Positions 1 through 9,014 of a DNA stretch of 47,720 bases are shown here, piece by piece. The stretch covers positions 1-47,720 of the forward strand of contig DEQS01000007.1 in assembly GCA_002360555.1 (NCBI GenBank). The letters are read 5' to 3'. A model generated the notes under the pieces. The model was not told the DNA's origin. It saw only the letters and a list, made by a program, of their open reading frames with translations, and made no database searches. Made by a program: the position numbers and the translations under genes. This stretch comes from Chloracidobacterium sp. UBA3360. GTDB lineage: Bacteria > Acidobacteriota > Blastocatellia > Pyrinomonadales > Pyrinomonadaceae. Numbering within the stretch: position 1 is the first letter of the stretch; the number at the start of each line of letters is the position of its first letter.

Positions 1-459
1 TTCCCGATCTCGCAGATACTTAATCTGTTCCGCCCTTCGACCGCCGATTCCAATTCCGACCGTAACGACCGCATGGTCACCCGCGAGGATGACGACCCAT
101 GGCGTGTCCTGTGCGTCGAAGGAATGTGGTTTCAGGATCTTTTCAACTACGATTTCCGCCGCACCGAGATGTGCGTTATTCCTTACGGAACGCAGGAAGG
201 CGAGGTCAGCTTTTGCGCCTACAACACCGGGGTCGGTTGGCGTCAGATCATCGAGGAAATGCACAAAACCGCGTCTTTGAGCGAATGGTACAAAGATCAC
301 GGCCGTCATGCGGTCTATGCCAAGGGCCACGAGGTTCCGGGCATCGGTAAAACTCGTTCGCTCTCGCTTCCAGTTATTGCGAAGATCGTTTCCGAAGATC
401 TTGACGCACCAGCGATGTCGCCTTATCTGGTCGAAGAAGAAGAGACCGTCGGGGTTTAG
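1..459 (+). CDS. Radical SAM protein, C-terminal part (truncated by window start)
   Basis: The frame is open from base 1 and the ATG at 73 is unlikely to be the true start, so this is the C-terminal 152 residues of a longer protein. The [4Fe-4S] CxxxCxxC motif would lie upstream and is not visible. What is visible is a C-terminal segment with WFQDLFNYDFRR, then a Cys in MCVIPYGTQEG, then FCAYNTGVGWRQIIE. This resembles the C-terminal region of Tes/MJ0619-like radical SAM proteins, where a conserved Cys and an 'FC-YN' motif follow the barrel. That assignment is from memory of the family and is tentative. The gene ends in a strong terminator at 492-529. Confidence 0.5.
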   Translation, partial: FPISQILNLFRPSTADSNSDRNDRMVTREDDDPWRVLCVEGMWFQDLFNYDFRRTEMCVIPYGTQEGEVSFCAYNTGVGWRQIIEEMHKTASLSEWYKDHGRHAVYAKGHEVPGIGKTRSLSLPVIAKIVSEDLDAPAMSPYLVEEEETVGV

Positions 460-491
460 TTAGCAGTATCGATCGCGAATATTACTATCAG

Positions 492-529
492 AACGCGAAA
501 CGGCAAATTTAGTGTCGTTTCGCGTTTTT
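492..529 (+). terminator. Rho-independent terminator after the radical SAM gene
   Basis: A perfect 11-bp inverted repeat (492-502 with 516-526, stem AACGCGAAACG) has a 13-nt loop and runs into TTTTT at 525-529. It lies 33 bp after the stop at 459. The next gene's ATG is only about 10 bp beyond the T-run. Confidence 0.8.
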
Positions 530-538
530 CGCGGTTAA

Positions 539-1648
539 ATGATTATGAATAGTCTTGTATTTTCAAACATGCTCCATCGTCCGGCTCGTACGGCGGTCAG
601 CATTATCGGTATCGGCATCGGTATTTTGCTGATAATCGTTACCGTGGGCCTGGCGAACGGCAGTTTACGTGAGCGTGCAAAACGCGAGGCTAATGTCGGG
701 GCGGAGATCATGTTTCGTCCATCGGGGAGCATGGGTTTGACCGGTTCGGAAGTTCTGCGTCTGCCTGTGACGATGGGGCCGGACATCGAAAAAGTGGACG
801 GCGTCGCGGCAGCCGTGCCGATCGGGCAGAACAGCGTTTCGTCAAAAGAGGGTATCACCGGCAGCCGTTTGGTCGATGGCGTTGAGTGGGAAAAGTACGC
901 GGCGGTAGCGGGGCTGCAGGTTACGCAGGGCAGGAAATTTGTTGACGGCAAAGACGAATTGATGACCGACAGCGCGTGGCTCGCGACCCGCAAAGAAAAG
1001 ATCGGCGACAAACTGAGCGTCTACGACCGTGATTTTGTGATCGTCGGCACATACGAGCCGAGCGCCGGTGCCCGCGTAAAAATACCGCTATCGACGATGC
1101 AAACTCAGCTTGGCGCCGAGGGCAAAGCGTCGGCGTTTTTGGTCAAGGTCAAGGAAGGTTTTACGCCGCAGATGGTCGGTGACAACCTGCACACCAAATT
1201 TCCTGACGACCAGATCATCCTCACCAGCGAGCTCGAAGAGCTCTACATGCAAGGCGTTCCTGCTCTAAATGTTTTTCTGAACGTAGTCATCGGCGTGGCG
1301 GGAGCGATCTCAGCACTTATCATTTTGCTGACTATGTATACGACCGTGACCGAACGAACGCGTCAGATCGGCGTGCTGAAATCGCTCGGTATGTCTAAAA
1401 CAAAGATCGCCTGGACAATTGTACAAGAGGCGTTGCTACTTAGCCTCGGCGGCATCGCTTTTGGTGTGCTCGCGACGGTCGGGCTGCAATACGCATTTGC
1501 CAAATGGACGACGCTGACCGTTTCGATCGATCCTTCGCTGGTCGGCACGATCGTAGTGGTCGGATTGATCAGCGGTATGATCGGGGCTCTATATCCGGGC
1601 TTGCGCGCCGCCCGTCTCGACGCGGTCGAGGCACTTAATTACGATTAA
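539..1648 (+). CDS. ABC transporter permease, FtsX/MacB family
   Basis: A 369-aa inner-membrane protein with the MacB/FtsX layout: one TM helix near residues 18-42, a periplasmic domain of about 200 residues, then three TM helices (about 245-270, 290-315, 330-355). Family motifs are visible: TERTRQIGVLKSLGMSKTKI in the loop after TM2, and YPGLRAARLDAVEAL at the C terminus. Such permeases work with a separate LolD/MacB-type ATPase in lipoprotein export, efflux or cell-envelope signalling. No ATPase gene is in the window, so the substrate is unknown. There is no clear ribosome-binding site; ATG 545 (two codons later) is an equally good start. The gene begins directly after a terminator hairpin. 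Confidence 0.85.
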   Translation: MIMNSLVFSNMLHRPARTAVSIIGIGIGILLIIVTVGLANGSLRERAKREANVGAEIMFRPSGSMGLTGSEVLRLPVTMGPDIEKVDGVAAAVPIGQNSVSSKEGITGSRLVDGVEWEKYAAVAGLQVTQGRKFVDGKDELMTDSAWLATRKEKIGDKLSVYDRDFVIVGTYEPSAGARVKIPLSTMQTQLGAEGKASAFLVKVKEGFTPQMVGDNLHTKFPDDQIILTSELEELYMQGVPALNVFLNVVIGVAGAISALIILLTMYTTVTERTRQIGVLKSLGMSKTKIAWTIVQEALLLSLGGIAFGVLATVGLQYAFAKWTTLTVSIDPSLVGTIVVVGLISGMIGALYPGLRAARLDAVEALNYD

Positions 1649-1797
1649 TTATAGGCATGAAGTCTGGTAAAATGTGTCGAACCGGAGATCTAGTTGTTGC
1701 ATCAAACGCTGAGAAAAGACAGTAAAAGTTAGTTTTTCGATCTGCTGCAACTTCCTGCCGAAATTGAGACCGTTAAAGTCGCTCGCGACGATAGTTG

Positions 1798-3849
1798 ATG
1801 ATAGCTAGTACTCTTCAAAAAAGGACAAAAAGCCCCAGACTTCATTTGATCGTAATTTTGATGGCTGTTTTTGCCGTTTTGGCGATCAGCGTCCGTGCCC
1901 AGACTATTGAGGAACCGGCAAAACAGGTCAAAGCGGAGTCAAACGACACGCCTGATTTTCGTGTTGAAAAAATACCGGTCGCAGGCGGGGCCGAGATCAT
2001 CACGATCTTTGCTCGAAACGAGAACTTTGGCGAGGGTTTGCGTGACGGTGCCATGGAGATACCGCTCTTGAGCGTGATGCGGGACACGCTCGGTGACGAC
2101 AGACTTGAGAACGACCGCCTGAGATACGTTTGGGTACATTCCTATACAAAAGCGTCGTTCTGGCAAAAAGCTGCGGCCTTTGTCCCTTTTCTCTACCTTC
2201 GGACGACAAATAAAAAAGATTTCGGATCCGCTCCGCCTCCGCATGTGGTTGATATGAATAGTAACCATAGCGGGGTTTGGGGTCAGGTCCTCTGGGTCGT
2301 ATTCAAAAGGATCATACTTGGTGAAATGGGTGTCGGCCCCAAGGCGTCTGTGCTCCAGTACCGGCAAAATTCACAGGACTACAGGCGCACATCCGTGGCA
2401 AAAGCTCTGACCGTGTTGTCGCTTTTTGAGTCGGTCGGTGGCGAAAAAATTTTGAGCGATGCTGAGTCAAAAGACATCCAGGCAAGGCTTTGGCTAACAG
2501 ACAAAACTTTTGGCGCGATGATGCCGGATGAGGAATTAAATCGCGTTTACGACAAAGAGCTTGTAAAAAAACGGGATAGACGCGGCCTCAATTGGGAGCT
2601 TTTAAGGCAGTATTCTGAGGCACAGGGCCTGTATTTTGAGCCGATGGAAATGCCGGACGGCACGGCACGCCATGCAACCGTTTGGGTAGCCGCAGAAGAT
2701 CTGGCTGTAAATAAAGGACGTAAGTTTGAATCGAGATTTTTGAATATCAAGGATCCATGGAATGACGAAAGACTTACAAATTGGAAAGGCTACACTCAGG
2801 TGAAATGGTTTGATGACGAGGATCGGATCGTTGAGCCTAATAGTGCAAATGCTAAGCCAAAAACATTGATCCCATTGGCCTTGTATGGCCTCGATAATCC
2901 TAAAATACCAACGATCCTCGTTGATTTTCGTGATACACGGAACGCAAAGCGGCGTGAGATGTCTAGGCGGGTGCTAAACGATCTAACGAACAGTGTGATC
3001 TCAGTTTCGCCCTTTGGCAGTCTTCCGCTTTTCCTCGGAAAGTTTGCCTACGACCTTTTGACCGGCCGACGCGGTACCGATATCAATCAGGCCTCTCGGC
3101 TTAGATCCTATGCCCAATTAAAGTTGTTGCTTGCCCTCGATGCAACGATCGATGTAAATTTCCGCGACGAAATTGCGGCTCGAGTGGAGAAAGTGTCGTT
3201 AAATCCGCTCGAAAACGACCTCGCGGTCGAGGCGGCACTTGCCCGCCGCCAGTACAGTAATCTGATCGAGTACGCGAAGCGGAATGATGGCCTGCCGGCA
3301 CGACTTGATCGAGACAGACGCGAAGAGATGGTTAAATTGACGCATTCAAGAAAGCGTCGAACCCTTTATACCGCGGCGCATTTTCTTACGCTTGGGCTCT
3401 ACACACATCGTGAAACTGCAACGCCTGAGATGCTTGCGAAATTGGATATTCGGCGGCAACTGAACTATCACGAAAGAGTGATAAACGAGATAGCCTATCG
3501 ATCGGCAAAACCGGAGGTCGATAGTGATGTCTCCGCTCTAAAGCGTTCGCTGCGGTTTGTCGCTGAATACGGCTCAGACGCTAGTGAAAAGACTGCCCGC
3601 TCATTGTCAAAGATATTTGCATTTAGTGAGGATGAGGATATCCGGTCGATGTGTTTAGCCGGTCTCTTCGAGATCGATGATTCAGCGGCTAAGAATCAAC
3701 TTCTTGCAATGTATAGAAATGTGAATATTAATGAACGCTGGCGAACCATTTGTGCCAATTACCTTAAACGAGCTCTCGAAGAAGGTCAGCGGATCTCAAC
3801 GCGGGATGCAACTGCGATCGCCGAGATCACCGTAGACTCAGGGAATTAA
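1798..3849 (+). CDS. Secreted protein of unknown function (about 683 aa)
   Basis: I do not recognise a family. The N terminus is a signal peptide: a basic stretch (KRTKSPR), a hydrophobic core (LIVILMAVFAVLAI) and likely cleavage after VRAQ. A TTG lies one codon upstream, but ATG 1798 is preferred. The middle is mixed alpha/beta with many charged residues. The last 150 residues (from about 'EVDSDVSALKRSLRFVAEYG') are helical and include 'RSMCLAGLFEIDDSAAKNQLLAMY', which looks like HEAT-type alpha-alpha hairpins. The next gene starts 23 bp downstream on the same strand, so it is probably co-transcribed with the phosphodiesterase and GH38-like genes. The product is presumably periplasmic or outer-membrane associated. 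Confidence 0.75.
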   Translation: MIASTLQKRTKSPRLHLIVILMAVFAVLAISVRAQTIEEPAKQVKAESNDTPDFRVEKIPVAGGAEIITIFARNENFGEGLRDGAMEIPLLSVMRDTLGDDRLENDRLRYVWVHSYTKASFWQKAAAFVPFLYLRTTNKKDFGSAPPPHVVDMNSNHSGVWGQVLWVVFKRIILGEMGVGPKASVLQYRQNSQDYRRTSVAKALTVLSLFESVGGEKILSDAESKDIQARLWLTDKTFGAMMPDEELNRVYDKELVKKRDRRGLNWELLRQYSEAQGLYFEPMEMPDGTARHATVWVAAEDLAVNKGRKFESRFLNIKDPWNDERLTNWKGYTQVKWFDDEDRIVEPNSANAKPKTLIPLALYGLDNPKIPTILVDFRDTRNAKRREMSRRVLNDLTNSVISVSPFGSLPLFLGKFAYDLLTGRRGTDINQASRLRSYAQLKLLLALDATIDVNFRDEIAARVEKVSLNPLENDLAVEAALARRQYSNLIEYAKRNDGLPARLDRDRREEMVKLTHSRKRRTLYTAAHFLTLGLYTHRETATPEMLAKLDIRRQLNYHERVINEIAYRSAKPEVDSDVSALKRSLRFVAEYGSDASEKTARSLSKIFAFSEDEDIRSMCLAGLFEIDDSAAKNQLLAMYRNVNINERWRTICANYLKRALEEGQRISTRDATAIAEITVDSGN

Positions 3850-3872
3850 GAGCGTTCAATCACCTCAGATCG

Positions 3873-6350
3873 ATGTCACCGAAACCACTGTCTAACAAAT
3901 TATTTGGTGCAATGATGCTGGCGGCGATCTTTGCTGCTGGCGGCTTTGCACAAAGTGTAAAGCGCGTCGTCGTCGTAAAGGTTGACGGCCTGCCGGCTTA
4001 TTATGTTGACCAATTTGTAAAGCAGCGTGACCCGGTGACCGGCAGGTCCGTGCTGCCGTGGTTTAATGAGATCTTTTATAAGAATGGGTCGCGGGTTAGT
4101 AATTTTTACACGCGCGGGATAAGCCTATCTGCCCCATCCTGGAGCATGCTCGATACCGGACAGCACCTCCAGATCAAGGGCAATATCGAATACGATCGTC
4201 TAACCAAACACGGTTACGATTATCTCTACATCGTTCCATATTATGTTCGATATCTTTTCAAGAAAAAGGCCGATATGCCCGCCGTGGAGGTGCTCGATCA
4301 AATGTCGATCCCGCTGATGTGCGACGCTTTTCCGTATAACAAACGCTATACCGCCCAGCAGCTCTATCAGCGCGGTAATAGCTGGGAAAATCTCGCGAGC
4401 GGCTTTGTAAATCTTTATCCCGGCAAGCCAAAGGATTTTGTGGATGAATGGTCGATCGGGCTCGACTTTTTGAATCTAACCATCAATCAAGCCGAACGTG
4501 ACGTTGTGGACAAGGTCGTCACCATGCCCGAGCTTAATTATCTCGATTATTTTACAGGCTACTTTGATCATGTTTCGCACGCCAATAACGATACAGCCTC
4601 TCGTTTGGCCGGGTTAAAAGCCCTTGACCGCACTATCGGTCGAATGTGGGTCGCTATCCAATCATCATCTCGTGCAGACGAGACAGCAATGATCGTAGTT
4701 TCCGATCACGGATTTAATTCTGAAGAGAAAATATATAGCCAAGGATTTAACTTGGTGAATTTATTCAGGAGCGCGGCCGGCGGCGGACACCATGTTGTAA
4801 CCAAGCAGAGAATGATGTCCGATTATTCGATAAAAGCGATCTATCCGTTTTTGCCAATTGTCACGAATGAATCTAAGGAATCCTTTTACCTAAAAGGCCA
4901 AAACGACCGTTATCCGACGGTTCTCGTCGATCTCGACGGTAATGAGCGGGCATCTATCCACCTTCGCCAAAATGATTTGAATATTCTGCAGATACTGCTG
5001 CAACAATTAAAAGTTAAGGGCCTGTCGCGGCCCATGCAAAAAGCCGCTACGGACCTGTTTTTTCAGATAATTGATAAGTATAGAAACGGCTGGCAGACCA
5101 CCGCAGCCCAACTCGGCGAGGAGATGGACGCTCTTCATCGCTCAATAGAAAAACAGGAAAAGGTCATAGCCGCTCAGCCCGACAAATTTACGCCAGAGGA
5201 CTATGCTCACGGCATCGATAAAGAGGCTCGCCGTGTTTATGCCCTTGCCGAACTCGCAAAGCGGTCGGAGACCGATTACCGGAAATACATCGCGATCTTG
5301 AACAATCTCATAAATTTGAAACGTGAAACATTCGACGCCAAAAACCTAAAGATCGAGGACGTGATCGCACCCGAGGCGATGGGTGAGCGAAATAGCGTTT
5401 TCGATCTACAAAACTATGTCGTCGGGCTATCGCCGAACGGACTGGCTCTGAATGCAGACCAAAGCCTTGATCTCGAAAAGAGTTTTAGACGAGTCGACTA
5501 TTTCGACCTTTTGCACAAACAAAAAGTGCGGAGCAATGTCCAGGCGGAGGTCAGCAGCCGCCCGGTTGACTTTACAGCCACCAGAATTCCGCAAGATGCT
5601 TTGGCCGAAGTGTTGCCGTCGGAACTTCGTTCAAGCGAGGACGCTATCTGGTTATACGGTGGATTTGATAAACAGGCGTTGATCCTCACGCGTATCGATG
5701 CCGATGGTGGGCAAAGCTATCGATACATGCCGATCTCGGCCCTTCGTCAGGATGTTCGGGGGAAAATCGCCTTTACCAGACAGAAATGGGCTGACGGTTT
5801 TCCGTTAAAGTATTTTGAGGATATGAATCTAGCTGTGTCAGATCGTGAGGCTTGGATCAATGATTGGCATAGTGAGGTCGAGTGGCTGCGAGCGACGCAT
5901 AAGACGATATATTCTAATGCAATAATCGGTCTAAATGAGCAGATCGACCGACACAAGTTACCGGCCGATGACGGTGCGGACGTCTCAGTCGACGGGAGCC
6001 TGATGAGGCGATTTCGCCAGCGACAACGAGACATGACCCAGGCAGATATGCTCGTTTTGGCTGCGAATCACTGGAATTTTAATGTCGCCAGTTTTAATCC
6101 CGGCGGCAATCACGGTTCGTACTTTCGCGTTTCGACAAATTCGACATTGATGTTCGCAGGCGGAGCAAAAACTGGGATTCCGCGCGGGCTGTTGATCGAG
6201 GAACCGTACGACAACCTAAGTTTTATGCCGACCGTTTTGCGGTTGATGGGCAAGGTCGATGACCAGGGCCGTCCAACGCCTGAGTTGCTCGAGCGCGGTT
6301 TTCATACATTTCCCGGGCGGATGATAACCGAGATTACAAAAGCCAACTGA
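3873..6350 (+). CDS. Secreted alkaline phosphatase superfamily protein (type I phosphodiesterase/nucleotide pyrophosphatase-like)
   Basis: An 825-aa protein with a signal peptide (cleavage near GGFAQ, residue 27). Metal-site motifs of the alkaline phosphatase superfamily appear in order: VVVVKVDG (Asp38), SAPSWSMLDTGQH (probable nucleophile Ser86, at the position of the Thr in TxPN), YFDHVSHANND (Asp/His pair), VVSDHGF (Asp-His), and a C-terminal GNHGSYF His. The central part (about 370-560) is a long, mostly helical insertion not expected in compact family members. It probably hydrolyses a phosphodiester or phosphomonoester outside the cytoplasm; the substrate cannot be read from sequence. 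It lies in a same-strand run with the unknown secreted protein and the GH38-like enzyme. Confidence 0.85.
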   Translation: MSPKPLSNKLFGAMMLAAIFAAGGFAQSVKRVVVVKVDGLPAYYVDQFVKQRDPVTGRSVLPWFNEIFYKNGSRVSNFYTRGISLSAPSWSMLDTGQHLQIKGNIEYDRLTKHGYDYLYIVPYYVRYLFKKKADMPAVEVLDQMSIPLMCDAFPYNKRYTAQQLYQRGNSWENLASGFVNLYPGKPKDFVDEWSIGLDFLNLTINQAERDVVDKVVTMPELNYLDYFTGYFDHVSHANNDTASRLAGLKALDRTIGRMWVAIQSSSRADETAMIVVSDHGFNSEEKIYSQGFNLVNLFRSAAGGGHHVVTKQRMMSDYSIKAIYPFLPIVTNESKESFYLKGQNDRYPTVLVDLDGNERASIHLRQNDLNILQILLQQLKVKGLSRPMQKAATDLFFQIIDKYRNGWQTTAAQLGEEMDALHRSIEKQEKVIAAQPDKFTPEDYAHGIDKEARRVYALAELAKRSETDYRKYIAILNNLINLKRETFDAKNLKIEDVIAPEAMGERNSVFDLQNYVVGLSPNGLALNADQSLDLEKSFRRVDYFDLLHKQKVRSNVQAEVSSRPVDFTATRIPQDALAEVLPSELRSSEDAIWLYGGFDKQALILTRIDADGGQSYRYMPISALRQDVRGKIAFTRQKWADGFPLKYFEDMNLAVSDREAWINDWHSEVEWLRATHKTIYSNAIIGLNEQIDRHKLPADDGADVSVDGSLMRRFRQRQRDMTQADMLVLAANHWNFNVASFNPGGNHGSYFRVSTNSTLMFAGGAKTGIPRGLLIEEPYDNLSFMPTVLRLMGKVDDQGRPTPELLERGFHTFPGRMITEITKAN

Positions 6351-6425
6351 GCCGTAAGGCAATAGTACGATCAATAGGCGAACCGATTCGGAAAACACGG
6401 CGTTTTACATGTTTATTGTTACGAT

Positions 6426-9014
6426 ATGCGGACGTTTTCAATATTAGGACTCGTTTTGGTTTTTGCAATACTGTTACTCTCTGCCCCGGTAACAGCGCAA
6501 AAGCGTATCTACATCTCGCCTGATGATCATACCGATTACTACTGGACCGGAGACGAAGCGACCTACCGTCAGGCGTTCCTGACGATGATCGATTATTACC
6601 TAAATAAGATGGATGAAACCGCTGGCAATCCCTCGGACCAGCAGATGCGTTGGAATTGCGACGGTAGCCTGTGGATGTGGGAGTACGAGCAAAACCGCAC
6701 ACCCGCACAGTTTGAGCGGATGATGTCGCGCGTTCGTGACGGGCATATGAGCGTTGCTCTCAACCCGCTGGTGCTCGTACAAGGAGGTGCTCCGGCCGAA
6801 TCTGTGCTTCGCGGAATGTATTATCCGGGGCTGATCGAGCGGCGTCACAATGTTCGGTTTCCCCTAGCTATCGCGATGGAGGATCAGACGATGCCGTTTG
6901 GACTCGCGTCGCTGTGGGCCGGTTCCGGTGCTAAATATTCGTGGAAAGGCGTCTGCGACTGTGCGACGCAGGTAACGGCTTTGTACAACCGCGACCGCGA
7001 GATATATTACGCGGGCGGACGCGATGGCAGCAAAGTGTTGTTAAAGTGGCATTCGCAATTAAACACTAACAAGAAGTATGGCGGCTATGCAGAGGCGTTT
7101 GACCCATTGGCGTCGATCATCTTTGCTGAGGTGGACCCGACCTTCGTGTCAAAATATCCATATCCTGTGGTTGGGGCTTTTGGCCGCGGTTGGGACGACC
7201 TAGAATACACGAGCGACGAATTTGTCACCGTTGCCCAGCAGCATACAAATGCCAACCGCCGGTTGATCGTTTCTAATCAAATAGATTTCTTTCAGGATTT
7301 TGAGACCAATTACGGAACGGGTCTAGAGACCTATTCGGCGTCGTTCGGGAATGAATGGGACACGCTCATCGCATCGATGACTGAGGTTTCGGCACGGGTA
7401 AAACGCAGCACCGAAAAGCTGCGAACCGCCGAGGCGATGGCTACGCTTGTGTCGATAAATCAGCCGACTTTCATGGATTCCCGCATCGCCGCTCGTGACA
7501 GGGCGATGATAAACCTAGGGCTTTATTTCGAGCACGATTGGACGGCAGACGGGACGATAATAACGCGAGCCGAGCGGGCGGCGTGGAACCGAAAGATCGA
7601 GCAGGAGATAACGTCGTATGTCGACAAACTCTACGATGATGCCAAGGCCGCTCTTCGCTCTCAGATATCTAGATCGGGCAGTGAGGAGAGATTCGCAGTA
7701 TTTAATCCGCTTAGTTGGACGCGGACAGATTTTGCCGATATTCCATTAAAAATATTGAGTAAAAAGGTCCACGTCGTTGATGTTTCGACCGGCCTCGAAG
7801 TGCCTTCGCAGATCATCGGAGCTCGTTCGCAGAGAATGCTGCGGGTGCTTGCCGCAGATGTCCACTCAGCCGGTTACAAGGTCTATGAGATCAGGCAGGG
7901 GGCGGCAGGAGTGTCATTGGGTGCGCCGACGGTAAACGGTTCGACGAGTGAGAATGCTAACTATAGCGTCACGGTCGCACCCGATGGAGCTATCACGAGT
8001 CTGATCGACAAGACTCGAGGCAATCGCGAAACCGTGCGAAACATCGGTGGACGCGTGCTCAACGATATCGGCGGTAATCGAAGCGGCACCGTGTCAGTCG
8101 AAAGCTCCGGCCCGGTCAGCGTAACTTTAAAGGCAGTCTCGTCGAGCCCGATCGCTCATACAACGCGTGTCACGCTATATAAAGATATAGATCGCGTCGA
8201 TATTAGCAACACGATCTCGGCGAATTTTGGCGACCTTAAAACCTGGAGCTATTCGTTTGATATCAATTCACCTGACGTCTGGCACGAAGAGGTCGGAGCG
8301 GTCATACGCGGCAAACTTACGACCGGCGGCGGCCACTACGCGACGAGGAATGCCCGTTACGACTGGCTGACGATGAATCATTTCGCCGACGTTACTGACG
8401 GGGCGACGAATAATTTTGGTGTGACGGTATCGAATGCAGACGATCATTTTATGCGGCTAGGCTCTAGCACGATCACGGCTCTCGATACCTCGACGCCGCA
8501 GTTCAGCATTCTAGCCGGCGGACAGACCGACGGCCCTTCGCTAGGGATCCCGGATCAAGGCGGCGACAGCCAGTTTTTACAGAGGTTTGCGATACAGACT
8601 CACGGAAACTTTAGCCAGGTATCCGCGATGAAAATGTCGCTCGAACATCAGAATCCATTCGTAACAATAATGATCAACGGCACGGGCTTTCAAGAGCGAG
8701 CCTATCCGGCGGATAATTATTCGTTCTTGCAGATAAGCGACCCGAATGTTTTCCTGTGGGCGTTAAAACCTGCCGAAGACGGCATCAGCCGCGGGATCGT
8801 CGCGAGGGTTTGGAATCAGGGCAATGTGCCGTCAAACTACTCATTGTCACTTTCGCGGCCGATAACCTCGGCGGAACGTCTGACCCATATCGAAACGACG
8901 ATCGCTCCGGCGACGGTTTCGTCGGGCCAACTCAACGCCAACATCAATCAGCAGCAAATTCAGACGCATCTGCTCAAGATCACCGGCTCGAGACCATCAA
9001 ATAAGATCAGATAG
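6426..9014 (+). CDS. Secreted glycoside hydrolase, GH38 (alpha-mannosidase)-like
   Basis: An 862-aa protein with a signal peptide (cleavage near PVTAQ, residue 25). The GH38 Zn-site motif H-x-D appears as His35-Thr-Asp37 in SPDDHTDYYW. The likely nucleophile is Asp153 in AMEDQTMPFGL, matching the 'D-x-x-x-FG' region of GH38 enzymes. The C-terminal half ('RFAVFNPLSWTRTDFADIPL', then beta-rich sequence) fits the GH38 C-terminal beta-sandwich domain. It is predicted to cleave alpha-mannosidic or related linkages on imported or surface glycans. The N-terminal barrel is divergent, so substrate specificity is unsure. The 3' end overlaps the converging pgi gene by 18 bp with no terminator between them. 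Confidence 0.75.
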   Translation: MRTFSILGLVLVFAILLLSAPVTAQKRIYISPDDHTDYYWTGDEATYRQAFLTMIDYYLNKMDETAGNPSDQQMRWNCDGSLWMWEYEQNRTPAQFERMMSRVRDGHMSVALNPLVLVQGGAPAESVLRGMYYPGLIERRHNVRFPLAIAMEDQTMPFGLASLWAGSGAKYSWKGVCDCATQVTALYNRDREIYYAGGRDGSKVLLKWHSQLNTNKKYGGYAEAFDPLASIIFAEVDPTFVSKYPYPVVGAFGRGWDDLEYTSDEFVTVAQQHTNANRRLIVSNQIDFFQDFETNYGTGLETYSASFGNEWDTLIASMTEVSARVKRSTEKLRTAEAMATLVSINQPTFMDSRIAARDRAMINLGLYFEHDWTADGTIITRAERAAWNRKIEQEITSYVDKLYDDAKAALRSQISRSGSEERFAVFNPLSWTRTDFADIPLKILSKKVHVVDVSTGLEVPSQIIGARSQRMLRVLAADVHSAGYKVYEIRQGAAGVSLGAPTVNGSTSENANYSVTVAPDGAITSLIDKTRGNRETVRNIGGRVLNDIGGNRSGTVSVESSGPVSVTLKAVSSSPIAHTTRVTLYKDIDRVDISNTISANFGDLKTWSYSFDINSPDVWHEEVGAVIRGKLTTGGGHYATRNARYDWLTMNHFADVTDGATNNFGVTVSNADDHFMRLGSSTITALDTSTPQFSILAGGQTDGPSLGIPDQGGDSQFLQRFAIQTHGNFSQVSAMKMSLEHQNPFVTIMINGTGFQERAYPADNYSFLQISDPNVFLWALKPAEDGISRGIVARVWNQGNVPSNYSLSLSRPITSAERLTHIETTIAPATVSSGQLNANINQQQIQTHLLKITGSRPSNKIR

